Of a stretch of DNA of 64,000 bases, positions 47,107 to 57,381 are shown one piece after another. This stretch comes from Flavobacteriaceae bacterium. Its GTDB lineage: Bacteria > Bacteroidota > Bacteroidia > Flavobacteriales > Flavobacteriaceae. The stretch's first letter is position 1. Each line of letters starts with the position of its first letter. The stretch lies in contig JABXIJ010000013.1 of NCBI GenBank assembly GCA_013373105.1, positions 1 through 64,000 of the forward strand. Direction: 5' to 3'. Made by a program: the position numbers and the translations under genes. The notes below the pieces were generated by a model. The model did no database searches. It was not told the origin of the DNA and saw only the letters and a program-made list of their open reading frames with translations.

Positions 47107-47114
47107 CAAAGATA
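47107..47114 (-). promoter_or_regulatory. -7 box four bases before thiL
   Basis: On the minus strand TATCTTTG, then four bases, then the thiL ATG. This is the same spacing as at 44651, again predicting a leaderless or nearly leaderless transcript. Confidence 0.45.
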
Positions 47115-47209
47115 CAGAGTTCTTTTTAGAACAATAAAAATTAGTAATATTGGTTTTAATAGTAATATTTCATTTTATTCAGTAATTTAGTGTATCTAAT
47201 TTAACCCTT

Positions 47210-48541
47210 ATGAAATTTAAACATTTCTGTTTTTTTCTCTTTTTTTCTCTTTTTTTCATTCATTGTTCAAAAGAGCAAATAAATGGTGTTAATTTAGATA
47301 TTGACAATGATGGTATTGAAAACTCAATAGATAATTGTCCAGAATTTGCAAATGCAGACCAAAAAGACACTGATGGTGATGGAGTTGGAGATCCTTGTGA
47401 TACAACACCTTCTAACAAAGTAGTATGTACAAATGGTTTTGCAGGTCAATTCCCCTGTAATGGTTATGATTTATTACTACACATGCCAATGTCTACTTTT
47501 GGTACAGCAGAAGCAAACGATTCTTGGGGTTGGACAGACCAAACAACTGGAAATGAGTATGTTATAATGGGAGTTTTAGATGGTACTGTATTTATTGATA
47601 TAACAGATACAGACAACCCTATCTATTTAGGAAAACTTCCAACAAGAACCTCTAGTAGTGATTGGAGAGATATAAAAGTATACAATAACTATGCATTTAT
47701 TGTAAGTGAAGCTTTTAACCATGGAATGCAAGTTTTTGATTTAACAAGGTTAAGAACTGTAAGTAATCCACCGGAAACTTTTACCTCTGATACAGATTTT
47801 ACTGGGTTTGGAAACGCGCATAACATAGTCATTAATGAAGATAAAGGATTTGCATATGTAGTTGGCTCTAATCAATTTAGTGGAGGTCCAATTTTTATTG
47901 ATATCAATAATCCTTTAAACCCAACTATAGCAGGTGGTTTTGCTTTAGGCGGCTACTCTCATGATGCACAAGTTGTTACCTATATTGGTCCAGATTCAGA
48001 TTATACAGGTCAAGAAATATTAATTGGCAGTAATGGAGAAAGATTTGGAGCTAATGAAGTAGTTATTACAAATGTTACAGACAAAAGTAACCCAGTAAAT
48101 ATTTCAAAAATTAGCTATCCAAATGATGGATACACTCACCAAGGTTGGTTTACAGAAGATCAACGCTATTTTTTAGTGGGCGATGAATTAGATGAAGCTG
48201 ATGGAAATGTAAGCAATACAAGAATCCTAATTTTTGACTTATTAGATCTTGATAACCCAGTATTATTAACTGAATATTTTGGCCCAACAGAAGCTATAGA
48301 TCATAATGGTTATGTAAAAGGTAATACTTTTTATTTAGCTAATTACAGAGCTGGTGTACGCTTTCATGACATCTCAAATATAGCTTCTGGAACTATGACA
48401 GAAATAGGTTTTTTTGACACCTATCCAGAAAATGACGATCCTAATTTTAATGGTGTATGGAATGTATATCCGTTTTTTAATAGTGGAAAAATTGTTGTAA
48501 GTGATATTGAAAAAGGATTATTTATACTTCAAAAGCAATAG
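47210..48541 (+). CDS. choice-of-anchor B (LVIVD-repeat) lipoprotein
   Basis: A 443-residue lipoprotein (FIHC, Cys20). Residues about 28-65 hold Ca-binding thrombospondin type 3 repeats ([28 protein letters not shown]). The rest is an LVIVD-type propeller of the choice-of-anchor B family ([53 protein letters not shown]). Such proteins sit on the cell surface; the role is unknown. It leads a four-gene cluster with a second propeller lipoprotein, MbnP and a diheme peroxidase. Confidence 0.9.
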   Translation: MKFKHFCFFLFFSLFFIHCSKEQINGVNLDIDNDGIENSIDNCPEFANADQKDTDGDGVGDPCDTTPSNKVVCTNGFAGQFPCNGYDLLLHMPMSTFGTAEANDSWGWTDQTTGNEYVIMGVLDGTVFIDITDTDNPIYLGKLPTRTSSSDWRDIKVYNNYAFIVSEAFNHGMQVFDLTRLRTVSNPPETFTSDTDFTGFGNAHNIVINEDKGFAYVVGSNQFSGGPIFIDINNPLNPTIAGGFALGGYSHDAQVVTYIGPDSDYTGQEILIGSNGERFGANEVVITNVTDKSNPVNISKISYPNDGYTHQGWFTEDQRYFLVGDELDEADGNVSNTRILIFDLLDLDNPVLLTEYFGPTEAIDHNGYVKGNTFYLANYRAGVRFHDISNIASGTMTEIGFFDTYPENDDPNFNGVWNVYPFFNSGKIVVSDIEKGLFILQKQ

Positions 48542-49862
48542 AATTTTTATTTGCTTTTTATGTTACCTATTTGGTTTTCTTTACTCATGTAGCAAAGAAA
48601 GCATACAAGACAGTAATATAAATTCTATTAAACAAATTATTGCATTGCAAACATATGGTGGTTCAAAAAACGACACATTTCAATCCGTAAAAAACACTTT
48701 AGATGGTGGTTATATAGTTGTTGGGCATAGTCAAAGTTCAGATTTTGATGTAAGCACCAAAAATAACGATAGCTATGATTACTGGGTTTTAAAGTTTGAT
48801 GAAGATGAAAACCTTGAGTGGAGTAAAACTTTTGGAGGTTTAGATGATGACAGAGCAAGAGATGTTATTCAGTTAAATGATGGTTCTTTTGTTGTTACTG
48901 GTTTTAGTAGAAGTAATGATTTAGATGCAAGTGCAAACGCAGGAAATTACGACTATTGGCTCATAAAACTAGATACAAATGGAACTCTTTTATGGGAAAA
49001 AAGTTTTGGTTTTTCTGGCTCAGATCAATCTTATGTTATTAAAAAAACAACAGATGGAAATTTACTTTTAGGAGGCTCTTTAGATGTAACAGCTTCTGGG
49101 GGTTTAGGGAATTCTAAAACAGCTAGCAAACATGCTGGAGGCGATTATTGGCTCATAAAACTAGATACCAATGGAAACTCAATCTGGACAAAATATTTTG
49201 GTGGATTATTTACAGATACTCTGTTAGATATTGCCGAAACAAATGCTGGAGATTATATTTTAACAGGTTTTAGCGATAGTTCAGACACCAATATTTCTAA
49301 CAATTTAGGTAGTTATGACTATTGGATTGTAAAAGTTGATACTAATGGAAATTTAGTTTGGGAAAAAAGTTTTGGCGGTTCAGAAATAGATGAAGCTTAC
49401 TCAATTACAAAAACTAGTAACAACCAATTTCTAATTGTAGGTAATGCGAGAAGTTCAGATAAAAATGTTACGATTAATAATGGCTCATCAGATATTTGGG
49501 TAATTACTATTGATGAAGCTGGAAATTTAATTTGGGAAAAAAGTTTTGGCGGTTCATCATTCGAAGATGCAAAAAAAGTAATCGCCTCAACTTCAGGTGG
49601 CTTTTACATTGTAGGTAGCTCTAGAAGTTCTGATAAGAATCTAACTGAAAATAAGGGCAATAAAGATATTTGGGTGTTAAAAATATCTGATATAGGAGAT
49701 TTAATTTGGGAAAAAAGTATTGGTGGAACTGAGTTAGATGAAGCCAATTCAATAATTGAATTGAATACTAATATTATTATTGTTGGTGAGTCTTGGAGTT
49801 CAGATCAAGATATCTCTATAAATAAAGGTTTTTCTGATGGAGTTTTAATTAAAATGAATTGA
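48507..49862 (+). CDS. lipoprotein with seven-fold repeat propeller
   Basis: A 451-residue lipoprotein (lipobox LYSC). The mature part has about seven repeats of 55 residues: W-x-K-x-F/I-GG, D-x-a-x-s-I, [14 protein letters not shown], n-x-g-x-DYW-x-x-KxDxNGxLxW. This predicts a seven-bladed beta-propeller. No ATG is available; TTG 48507 (or GTG 48501) gives the right signal peptide and overlaps the upstream gene by 35 bases, so expression depends on coupling. The same repeat type ends the hydrolase at 9630-11738. Confidence 0.82.
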   Translation: MKKDYLYFKSNRIFICFLCYLFGFLYSCSKESIQDSNINSIKQIIALQTYGGSKNDTFQSVKNTLDGGYIVVGHSQSSDFDVSTKNNDSYDYWVLKFDEDENLEWSKTFGGLDDDRARDVIQLNDGSFVVTGFSRSNDLDASANAGNYDYWLIKLDTNGTLLWEKSFGFSGSDQSYVIKKTTDGNLLLGGSLDVTASGGLGNSKTASKHAGGDYWLIKLDTNGNSIWTKYFGGLFTDTLLDIAETNAGDYILTGFSDSSDTNISNNLGSYDYWIVKVDTNGNLVWEKSFGGSEIDEAYSITKTSNNQFLIVGNARSSDKNVTINNGSSDIWVITIDEAGNLIWEKSFGGSSFEDAKKVIASTSGGFYIVGSSRSSDKNLTENKGNKDIWVLKISDIGDLIWEKSIGGTELDEANSIIELNTNIIIVGESWSSDQDISINKGFSDGVLIKMN

Positions 49863-49866
49863 AAAA

Positions 49867-50607
49867 ATGAAACAATTTTTTAAAATATTACTTTTTGTAA
49901 TTTTAGTTTCTTGTAGTTCTAATGATACTGAAAAAGAAGTAACAATTACCTTAAAATTTTCTCATAATTGGGATGGTGTCTCTGTTAACTCATCAGATTT
50001 TAATAGCTTTAAATTTAGCACATTAAATGGTGAATCTGTAAATATTGAGCGCTTACGATATGTGGTTTCAAATATTATGCTCAATGAAAACAGTAAAGAT
50101 TATCAGCTTGTTGATCTTGGAGAAAATAGTGGCTTAGAAATTACATTTAATAATGTTCAAACAGGAATTAATACTTTGCAATTTACTTTTGGTTTTGCAG
50201 ATAAAGATAATGTAGATGGCATTTATCAAGATTTAAATTCTACCTCATTTAATGTTCCAATGATGCTTGGTGGTGGTTACCATTACATGCAGTTGGATGG
50301 CAAATACAAAGACGTAAACAATCTAGACGCAAACTTTAATTACCATGTTATAAGAGCTGTAGACAGGTCTGACCCAAATAATTTAATTCTAGAAGACACC
50401 TCTTTTCTAGTTGATTTAGGTAATGTAAACATAGAAGGAGATTCAACTATAGAAATTAAAATGAATATTGCTGAATGGTTTAAAAACCCAAATACTTGGG
50501 ATTTAAATGTACTAAATACGGTACTTATGCCAAATTTTAATGCCCAAAAATTAATGAATGCAAATGGTAAAACAGTGTTTTCTTTAGGCAAAAGAACTCA
50601 AAATTAA
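49867..50607 (+). CDS. MbnP family copper-binding-type lipoprotein
   Basis: A 246-residue lipoprotein (LVSC, Cys16). The mature part matches the MbnP family: ITLKFSHNWDGV near the N terminus with Trp35, FNSFKFSTLNG, IERLRYVVSNIML, GGGYHYMQLDGKY and NYHVIRA. MbnP works with a MauG-like diheme enzyme, MbnH, that oxidises a Trp of MbnP to kynurenine for copper binding in methanotrophs. Here the next gene is such an enzyme, starting two bases later. Which Trp would be modified is not certain. No methanobactin genes are in the window. Confidence 0.88.
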   Translation: MKQFFKILLFVILVSCSSNDTEKEVTITLKFSHNWDGVSVNSSDFNSFKFSTLNGESVNIERLRYVVSNIMLNENSKDYQLVDLGENSGLEITFNNVQTGINTLQFTFGFADKDNVDGIYQDLNSTSFNVPMMLGGGYHYMQLDGKYKDVNNLDANFNYHVIRAVDRSDPNNLILEDTSFLVDLGNVNIEGDSTIEIKMNIAEWFKNPNTWDLNVLNTVLMPNFNAQKLMNANGKTVFSLGKRTQN

Positions 50608-50608
50608 A

Positions 50609-51664
50609 ATGCGTAGCTATTGGTATATAACATTTTTATTACTTTTTTTTAGCTGTTCTTCAAGTGAAATTGAACAATATACACCTGTTCCTTATGAATT
50701 AGAAATACCAAAACTTTTTCAAGATAAATTAATAGCTCCTATTTTACCAATAGATAATCCACTAACTGAGGAAGGAGTAGCTTTAGGTAAAAAGCTGTTT
50801 TTCGATAAAACTTTATCTAAAGACGGAACACAGTCTTGTGCATCTTGCCACAATCCATCAAAAGCATTTACAGATAATTTAAAAACAAGTATTGGTGTAG
50901 ATGGAATTTCTGGTAAAAGAAATGCAATGCCTTTGTATAATTTAGCCTGGAATTTCGATGAAAACTTTTCTTGGGATGGAAAAGATTTTACACTTGAAAA
51001 CCAAGCTTTAGATCCAGTTAGAAATCCCATAGAATTGCATGCAAATTGGACTAATGTTGCAAACCGTTTACAAAGTAATTCAGAATATAAAACTTTGTTT
51101 AATAGAGCATTTGGTACTTCTAAAATCGATTCTATTTTAGTAACTAAAGCTATTGCACAGTTTGAACGCACTCTTATTTCTGGAAACTCAAAATTCGATC
51201 AGTATTTATTGGGAAATACTACGTTAACTCCAGAAGAAGAAAACGGTTTTAATGTTTTTATGGAAGAAGCCAAAGGAGATTGTTTTCATTGTCATGGAAG
51301 CAACAATAATCCACTTTGGACAGACAACCTCTTTCACAACAATGGTTTAGATAGAAGTTTTTTAGATTTAGGATTAGGAGCTGTTACCGGAGATCCTGCA
51401 GATAATGGTAAATTCAAAACTCCATCTTTACGAAACTTAGCTTTTACTGCTCCATATATGCACGATGGTAGATTTAACACATTAGAAGAAGTTATCAATC
51501 ATTATTCAGAAGGCTTACAACCATCAGCTACAATAGACCCTTTGATGAAAAAAGTAAATCAAGGAGGTGTTAACTTAACTGCAAAAGATAAAGCTGATCT
51601 TAAAGCCTTTTTATTAACACTTACAGACTTCGATTTTGTAAACAATCCTAACTTTCAAGAATAA
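50609..51664 (+). CDS. diheme cytochrome c peroxidase, MbnH/MauG-like lipoprotein
   Basis: A 351-residue lipoprotein (FFSC, Cys16) of the bacterial cytochrome c peroxidase/MauG family. Two c-type heme motifs are present, CASCH (77-81) and CFHCH (225-229), with the conserved KFKTPSLRNLAFTAPYMHDG (268-287) and LEEVINHYSEG with Tyr299. Tyr299 lies where MauG-type enzymes carry the Tyr heme ligand, which I infer without alignment. It follows MbnP directly and probably modifies it in the periplasm with peroxide. Confidence 0.92.
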   Translation: MRSYWYITFLLLFFSCSSSEIEQYTPVPYELEIPKLFQDKLIAPILPIDNPLTEEGVALGKKLFFDKTLSKDGTQSCASCHNPSKAFTDNLKTSIGVDGISGKRNAMPLYNLAWNFDENFSWDGKDFTLENQALDPVRNPIELHANWTNVANRLQSNSEYKTLFNRAFGTSKIDSILVTKAIAQFERTLISGNSKFDQYLLGNTTLTPEEENGFNVFMEEAKGDCFHCHGSNNNPLWTDNLFHNNGLDRSFLDLGLGAVTGDPADNGKFKTPSLRNLAFTAPYMHDGRFNTLEEVINHYSEGLQPSATIDPLMKKVNQGGVNLTAKDKADLKAFLLTLTDFDFVNNPNFQE

Positions 51665-51731
51665 TCAATAAAATTAATAGATTAATAGTAGTTGTTAATA
51701 CCATTTTAACTTTAGTATTCAACTTATATCG

Positions 51732-51739
51732 TATATTTG
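51732..51739 (+). promoter_or_regulatory. -7 box of the suf operon
   Basis: TATATTTG matches TAnnTTTG and lies 31 bases before the sufA-like ATG. A TTTA (51711-51714) upstream is spaced 17 bases, shorter than ideal. Confidence 0.55.
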
Positions 51740-51770
51740 CATCCAATTTAGATTAAATCTATATAAGTTT

Positions 51771-52100
51771 ATGATTAAAGTATCGGACACAGCAAAAAAA
51801 AAGGTCATAGAATTGATGACAGAAGATGGCTTTGATCCTACTAAAGACTATGTTAGAGTAGGAGTTAAAAGTGGTGGTTGTTCTGGTTTATCTTATGACT
51901 TAACTTTTGATAATACAGAAAAAGAAAACGATAAAGTTTTCGAAGAAAATGATGTTAGAATTGTAGTAGACAAAAAGAGTTTTTTATACTTAGTTGGTAC
52001 TACTTTAGAATATTCTGGAGGTTTAAATGGAAAAGGTTTTGTTTTTAACAATCCAAATGCCAATAGAACTTGTGGTTGTGGAGAATCATTTTCATTATAA
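51771..52100 (+). CDS. sufA: SufA/IscA-type Fe-S carrier
   Basis: A 109-residue HesB-fold protein with the three conserved Cys in [14 protein letters not shown] and TCGCGESF. It carries iron-sulfur clusters to client proteins and leads the sufABCD transcript. Confidence 0.93.
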   Translation: MIKVSDTAKKKVIELMTEDGFDPTKDYVRVGVKSGGCSGLSYDLTFDNTEKENDKVFEENDVRIVVDKKSFLYLVGTTLEYSGGLNGKGFVFNNPNANRTCGCGESFSL

Positions 52101-52111
52101 ATAAGCACGTT

Positions 52112-53560
52112 ATGAGTAAATATACTGAAGACGATTTAAAAGAAGAATTAAAAACCAAAGAATACGAATATGGTTTTTACACAGCAATAGAAAGCGAAAA
52201 GTTTGCTAAAGGGCTTAATGAAGATGTTGTTCGTGCAATTTCTAAAAAGAAAAACGAACCAGAATGGATGACTGAATGGCGTTTAGAAGCATTCAAGATT
52301 TGGTCTAAAATGGAAGAGCCAGAATGGGCTAATGTTAAGTATCCAAAACCTAACTTTCAAGATATTGCTTACTATTCTGCACCTAAAAAGAAGCCTAAAT
52401 TAAACTCTTTAGACGAAGTTGATCCTGAATTATTAGCTACATTCGAAAGATTAGGTATTTCTCTAGAAGAACAAAAAAAACTTGCAAATGTAGCTGTCGA
52501 TGTTGTTATGGATTCTGTTTCTGTAGCAACTACTTTTAAAGAGACTTTAGCTGAAAAAGGCATCATTTTTATGCCAATTTCAGAAGCTATAGAAAAGCAT
52601 CCAGATTTAGTAAAAAAATATATTGGTTCAGTAGTACCACCATCAGATAACTTTTATGCAGCATTAAACTCTGCAGTTTTTTCAGATGGTTCTTTCTGTT
52701 ATATTCCAAAAGGGGTTAAGTGTCCTATGGAATTATCTACTTATTTTAGAATTAACGAAGGAGGAACAGGGCAATTTGAAAGAACTTTAGTAGTAGCAGA
52801 TGAAAGTAGTTATGTTTCATATTTAGAAGGTTGTACTGCGCCACAAAGAGATGAAAATCAATTACATGCAGCTGTTGTTGAGTTGATTGCTCTTGATGAT
52901 GCTGAAATAAAATATTCAACAGTACAAAACTGGTTCCCAGGAAATGCTGAAGGAAAAGGAGGCGTATTCAACTTTGTAACCAAAAGAGGTTTATGTGAGA
53001 CTAATGCAAAAATTTCTTGGACTCAAGTTGAAACTGGTTCTGCAGTAACTTGGAAATATCCAAGCTGTATTTTAAAAGGCAACTATTCTGTAGGTGAATT
53101 TTATTCTATTGCAGTTACAAATAATTTCCAACAAGCAGATACAGGAACAAAAATGATTCACCTTGGAAAAAACACGAAATCTACTATTATTTCTAAAGGT
53201 ATTTCCGCTGGTCAATCACAAAACAGTTATAGAGGATTAGTACAAGTAAATTCCAGAGCAGAAAACTCAAGAAATTTCTCACAATGTGATTCTTTGTTAA
53301 TGGGTAATGCTTGTGGAGCACATACTTTCCCATATATAGAATCTAAAAATAAATCTGCTCAGATAGAGCACGAAGCAACTACAAGTAAAATTGGTGAAGA
53401 TCAATTATTCTATTGTAATCAACGAGGAATAGATACTGAAAAAGCAATTGCTTTAATTGTTAATGGTTTTAGCAAAGAAGTATTAAACAAACTACCAATG
53501 GAATTTGCTGTAGAAGCCCAAAAGTTATTAGAAATTAGCTTAGAAGGCTCTGTAGGATAA
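52112..53560 (+). CDS. sufB: Fe-S cluster assembly scaffold SufB
   Basis: A 482-residue SufB. Visible are [34 protein letters not shown] and the C-terminal [21 protein letters not shown] motif. It builds clusters with SufC and SufD. ATG 52112 is chosen; the frame upstream to 52070 overlaps sufA and is not conserved sequence. Confidence 0.97.
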   Translation: MSKYTEDDLKEELKTKEYEYGFYTAIESEKFAKGLNEDVVRAISKKKNEPEWMTEWRLEAFKIWSKMEEPEWANVKYPKPNFQDIAYYSAPKKKPKLNSLDEVDPELLATFERLGISLEEQKKLANVAVDVVMDSVSVATTFKETLAEKGIIFMPISEAIEKHPDLVKKYIGSVVPPSDNFYAALNSAVFSDGSFCYIPKGVKCPMELSTYFRINEGGTGQFERTLVVADESSYVSYLEGCTAPQRDENQLHAAVVELIALDDAEIKYSTVQNWFPGNAEGKGGVFNFVTKRGLCETNAKISWTQVETGSAVTWKYPSCILKGNYSVGEFYSIAVTNNFQQADTGTKMIHLGKNTKSTIISKGISAGQSQNSYRGLVQVNSRAENSRNFSQCDSLLMGNACGAHTFPYIESKNKSAQIEHEATTSKIGEDQLFYCNQRGIDTEKAIALIVNGFSKEVLNKLPMEFAVEAQKLLEISLEGSVG

Positions 53561-53596
53561 AATAAAAATAAGAACTAAAATTTTAAAGATAAAGCC

Positions 53597-54346
53597 ATGT
53601 TAAAAATACAAAATTTACATGCTGAAATAGAAGAAAAGGCAATCTTAAAAGGATTGAACTTATCAGTAAATGCAGGAGAAGTTCACGCAATTATGGGACC
53701 AAATGGCGCTGGAAAAAGTACGCTTGCCAACATTATTGCAGGTAAAGAAGAATACGAAGTTACCCAAGGATCTATTGAGCTAAATAATGAAGACTTAAAT
53801 GAACTAGCTCCAGAAGAAAGAGCGCATGCAGGTGTATTTTTATCTTTTCAATATCCAGTTGAAATACCAGGAGTTTCTGTAACAAACTTTATAAAAACTG
53901 CTATTAACGAAACTAGAAAAGCAAAAGGTTTAGAAGACATGCCTGCAAAAGACATGTTAAAGAAAATTCGTGAAAAATCTGAATTGTTAGAAATAGATAG
54001 AAAGTTTTTATCTCGTTCTTTAAATGAAGGATTTTCTGGAGGCGAAAAAAAACGTAATGAAATCTTTCAAATGGCAATGTTAGAACCAAAATTAGCTATT
54101 TTAGATGAAACTGATTCTGGTTTAGATATAGATGCCTTAAAAGTTGTTGCTAATGGTGTAAACAAATTAAAGTCTAAAGATAATGCTGTAATTCTTATTA
54201 CACATTATCAAAGATTATTAGACTATATCGTTCCAGATTATGTTCATGTTTTACACGATGGTAAAATTGTAAAAACTGGCGATGCATCTTTAGCTAAAGA
54301 ATTAGAAGCTAAAGGTTATGATTGGATTAAAAAAGAACTAGTGTAA
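53597..54346 (+). CDS. sufC: Fe-S assembly ATPase SufC
   Basis: A 249-residue ABC ATPase. Walker A GPNGAGKST (34-42), signature SGGEKKRNEI, Walker B LAILDETDSGLD and the His loop LITHYQ are all present. It powers SufBC2D. Confidence 0.97.
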   Translation: MLKIQNLHAEIEEKAILKGLNLSVNAGEVHAIMGPNGAGKSTLANIIAGKEEYEVTQGSIELNNEDLNELAPEERAHAGVFLSFQYPVEIPGVSVTNFIKTAINETRKAKGLEDMPAKDMLKKIREKSELLEIDRKFLSRSLNEGFSGGEKKRNEIFQMAMLEPKLAILDETDSGLDIDALKVVANGVNKLKSKDNAVILITHYQRLLDYIVPDYVHVLHDGKIVKTGDASLAKELEAKGYDWIKKELV

Positions 54347-54355
54347 ACTTTTACT

Positions 54356-55672
54356 ATGGAAACATTAAAAGATAAAATATTATCCTCTTATGTTGCTTTC
54401 GAAAACAATATGAACATAAATTCAGCTGTTCATGATATTCGATCTAAAGCACTTGAGAATTTCGAAAAGTTAGGTTTCCCAACTAAAAAGTTAGAAGCTT
54501 GGAAATACACTTCTTTAAATAGTTTATTAAAGAACGATTACAGTTTGTTTCCAGACAGAGGTAGATCTATAGAATTAGCAGATGTAAAAAAGTATTTTAT
54601 ACACGATATAGACACCTATAAAGTTGTCTTTATTGATGGAAAATACAGCTCTTTCTTATCTGAAACTACACATGATAATTTTGATGTTTGTTTAATGTCA
54701 TCTGCATTAACTAAACCAAAATACAAGGCTATTATTGAAAATTATTTTAATAAAGCTGCAAAGCAAGACAACTTAACTTCATTAAATACTGCTTTTGCTT
54801 CAGAAGGAGCATACATATATATTCCAAAAAACATAGAGGTACAAAAGCCAATACAAATCATCAATTTTACAACAGGTTCAGAAGCTGCTACTATGATTCA
54901 GCCAAGAAATCTAATTGTTGTTGAAGATAATGCACATGTACAAATTATTGAGCGTCACCAAAGTTTAACCACTAATGAGGTGTTATCTAATGTTGTAACT
55001 GAAGTTTTTGCTGCTAGAAATGCTACAATTGACTATTATAAAATTCAGAATGATGAACTCAATGCATCTTTAGTAGACAATACCTATATTAAACAAGAAA
55101 CAAATAGCGAAGTTGCTGTACATACTTTTTCTTTTGGAGGAAATATTACTAGAAATAATTTAAATTTCTTCCAAAATGGAGAACATATTAATTCCATTTT
55201 AAAAGGAATTACCATCATTGAAGGTAAACAGCATGTAGATCATCATACTTTAGTTCATCATATTGAACCAAATTGTGAGTCTCATCAAGATTACAAAGGC
55301 ATTTTTAATGAGAGATCTACTGGCGTTTTTAATGGCAAAGTTGTTGTAGAAAAAGAAGCGCAGAAAACAAATGCTTACCAGCAAAACAATAATGTTTTAA
55401 TAAGCGATAAAGCTACTATTAATGCAAAGCCTCAGCTAGAAATTTTTGCTGATGATGTGAGGTGTTCTCATGGTTGTACTATTGGTCAGTTAGATGATGA
55501 TGCCTTATTTTACATGCAACAACGTGGAATTTCTGAAAAACAAGGAAGAGGTTTATTAATGTTTGCGTTTGCAAACACTGTTTTAGAAAGTGTACGAATT
55601 CCTGAAGTTAAATCTAGAATTACCAAACTAATTGCAAACAAATTGAATGTTAATATCGGATTCGAAGTTTAA
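54356..55672 (+). CDS. sufD: Fe-S assembly protein SufD
   Basis: A 438-residue SufD with the beta-helix core (VVEDNAHVQIIERHQ, NAYQQNNNVLISDKATINAKP) and the conserved RCSHGCTIGQLDDDALFYMQQRG. It pairs with SufB. Nine bases separate it from sufC, and a terminator follows. Confidence 0.96.
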   Translation: METLKDKILSSYVAFENNMNINSAVHDIRSKALENFEKLGFPTKKLEAWKYTSLNSLLKNDYSLFPDRGRSIELADVKKYFIHDIDTYKVVFIDGKYSSFLSETTHDNFDVCLMSSALTKPKYKAIIENYFNKAAKQDNLTSLNTAFASEGAYIYIPKNIEVQKPIQIINFTTGSEAATMIQPRNLIVVEDNAHVQIIERHQSLTTNEVLSNVVTEVFAARNATIDYYKIQNDELNASLVDNTYIKQETNSEVAVHTFSFGGNITRNNLNFFQNGEHINSILKGITIIEGKQHVDHHTLVHHIEPNCESHQDYKGIFNERSTGVFNGKVVVEKEAQKTNAYQQNNNVLISDKATINAKPQLEIFADDVRCSHGCTIGQLDDDALFYMQQRGISEKQGRGLLMFAFANTVLESVRIPEVKSRITKLIANKLNVNIGFEV

Positions 55673-55693
55673 TATTCAACGATAAAATATTTT

Positions 55694-55719
55694 AAAAGCC
55701 ACTCAAATGAGTGGCTTTT
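55694..55719 (+). terminator. terminator after sufD
   Basis: AAAAGCCACTCA / TGAGTGGCTTTT hairpin followed by TGTGTTTTT, 21 bases after the sufD stop. It closes the sufABCD transcript before sufS. Confidence 0.82.
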
Positions 55720-55762
55720 GTGTTTTTAGATTGTTTTTGGATTTTTAGAGAAAGTACTAGGT

Positions 55763-55987
55763 ATGAATAGAAATGTGAAAGCAGTATTATTAGTTCTAGG
55801 AATAATTTTATTGGCTTACGGATTTTACACCATGGTAATTCCCGAAAAAACAATAGTGCCAGAAAATACGAACATCTTCCCTAATGCTGAAAATAGAAAC
55901 GCTTATATTGCTATTGCATTAGGTGTTTTATCTGTAATTTTAAGTCTACTAAAGGAAAGCCTTAATTATGGTTTAAACTCTCTATAA
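55763..55987 (+). CDS. small two-helix membrane protein, function unknown
   Basis: A 74-residue protein with hydrophobic helices at about 6-24 and 48-64, and a Pro/Asn loop between them. Similar unnamed short proteins are common in Flavobacteria. Its 3' end overlaps the convergent serine hydrolase gene by 26 bases. Confidence 0.65.
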   Translation: MNRNVKAVLLVLGIILLAYGFYTMVIPEKTIVPENTNIFPNAENRNAYIAIALGVLSVILSLLKESLNYGLNSL

Positions 55988-57284
55988 TACCCTTTAAAAA
56001 GGCATTCTCATTCATCCAAGATAATCCCATTCTTACCACAACTAAATCTTGGTCTGGTAAGATATACACACGCTGACCTTGATAACCATCAGCATAATAC
56101 ATGTTTTTTGGTACATCTTTTAAATAACCATTTGCATTTAACCAAAATTGAGCACCATATCTTAAATTTGAAGAAGGTGTTGGTTCTGCAACATAGTTAG
56201 CCCAATCTTTTGCAAATACTTGATCTCCATTCCAATTTCCATTATGTAAGTAAAGTAATCCAAACTTTGCCCAATCTCTTGGAGTTGCCCAAGCATATGA
56301 AGAACCAACATAACTACCAGCTAAATCTGTTTCTATAAGCATAGAATTCATGCCTATTCTATCTACTAAATTAGTGTACCAAAAATCTAAATATTCTTGA
56401 AGAGAACTAAATTGATTTCTTAAAATACCTGATAATAAATTTGTTGTGCCAGATGAATAATACCAACTCTTATTTGGTTGGCCAACCAATGGCTTATTTT
56501 CTTGCGTTTTAGTCATGTCTTTTTCTAGAAAAAGCATTTTTGTAACATCAGATATTTCATCGTAATTTTCATCCCAGGCTAAACCAGAATTCATTTGTAA
56601 TAAATTATGAATGGTAATATTTTTTCGTTCATCGTTCTGCCAAGAATCAATAGGTGCTTTTGCTCGAACATCAATTTTACCTTGATATTGTAATACTCCA
56701 AAAACGGTACTTAAAATACTTTTTGTCATAGACCATCCTAAAATTCTAGAATCTTTGGTAAAACCCTCTGCATATTTTTCGGCAATAATTTTGTCTTTAT
56801 AAACCACAACAACAGCTCTTGTTCGTCTTGCTCCAAAAACTGAGCTTACACTTTCATTTAGTTTATTATAATCTACATTCGCAAAAACAGTGTCTTTTTG
56901 CGGTGCATTTCCATAAGGATATGGTATAGTGTTTTTAGGTTTTAATCGTTGAGGAATTAAATTGTTTTTTGGAAACTCCTCTCCTCGTAAAGCTAATGCT
57001 ACACCTTGTCCTTCTCTATAAATTGCTTTTCTTGTGAGTAATCCAAAAACAGAAGAAGTTGCATATTTTTCTTTAGTATTAACTTTATCATCTGCCAAAT
57101 TAACAGGAGAAAAGTTATTATCTGTTTTATCTGTAAACGCTAAGCTTCTATTGGCTACAAAAACAGAAGAAGCTGTATTTTTGGCTGAATATCCAGCTAG
57201 AATGTTCAGTTTAGGATAATTATAAAATACTATTAAGGTTATAGCAATTGCTAATAGTAATAGAACTCTTTTAAAAATCTTCAT
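55962..57284 (-). CDS. beta-lactamase-family serine hydrolase (membrane-anchored)
   Basis: A 440-residue protein with an N-terminal signal anchor (residues 7-22). The fold is the class C beta-lactamase type with SMTK at 185-188, YYSSGTTN in the second motif position and YGAQFWLN in the third, as in 6-aminohexanoate-dimer-hydrolase-like enzymes. Substrate unknown. It lies between sufD and sufS on the opposite strand, breaking the suf cluster. Confidence 0.88.
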   Translation of the reverse strand: MKIFKRVLLLLAIAITLIVFYNYPKLNILAGYSAKNTASSVFVANRSLAFTDKTDNNFSPVNLADDKVNTKEKYATSSVFGLLTRKAIYREGQGVALALRGEEFPKNNLIPQRLKPKNTIPYPYGNAPQKDTVFANVDYNKLNESVSSVFGARRTRAVVVVYKDKIIAEKYAEGFTKDSRILGWSMTKSILSTVFGVLQYQGKIDVRAKAPIDSWQNDERKNITIHNLLQMNSGLAWDENYDEISDVTKMLFLEKDMTKTQENKPLVGQPNKSWYYSSGTTNLLSGILRNQFSSLQEYLDFWYTNLVDRIGMNSMLIETDLAGSYVGSSYAWATPRDWAKFGLLYLHNGNWNGDQVFAKDWANYVAEPTPSSNLRYGAQFWLNANGYLKDVPKNMYYADGYQGQRVYILPDQDLVVVRMGLSWMNENAFLKGIIESLNHN

Positions 57285-57355
57285 CGTAAAAAAATTAGTT
57301 ATGTAAAAATAAGAAAATCATATAGAGAATTTTTAAACAAGTGCTACTCAAAGTT

Positions 57356-57363
57356 TATCTTTG
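57356..57363 (+). promoter_or_regulatory. -7 box of sufS
   Basis: TATCTTTG lies 18 bases before the sufS ATG. TTTA (57332-57335), 20 bases upstream, is close to the -33 TTTG. It shows that sufS has its own promoter. Confidence 0.55.
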
Positions 57364-57381
57364 TGTTATAAATAATTGATT

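Noticed and set aside
47210..49862. T9SS sorting domains on the two propeller lipoproteins
   Set aside because: Both end without the PNP...GxY...K pattern; they have lipoboxes and are lipid-anchored.
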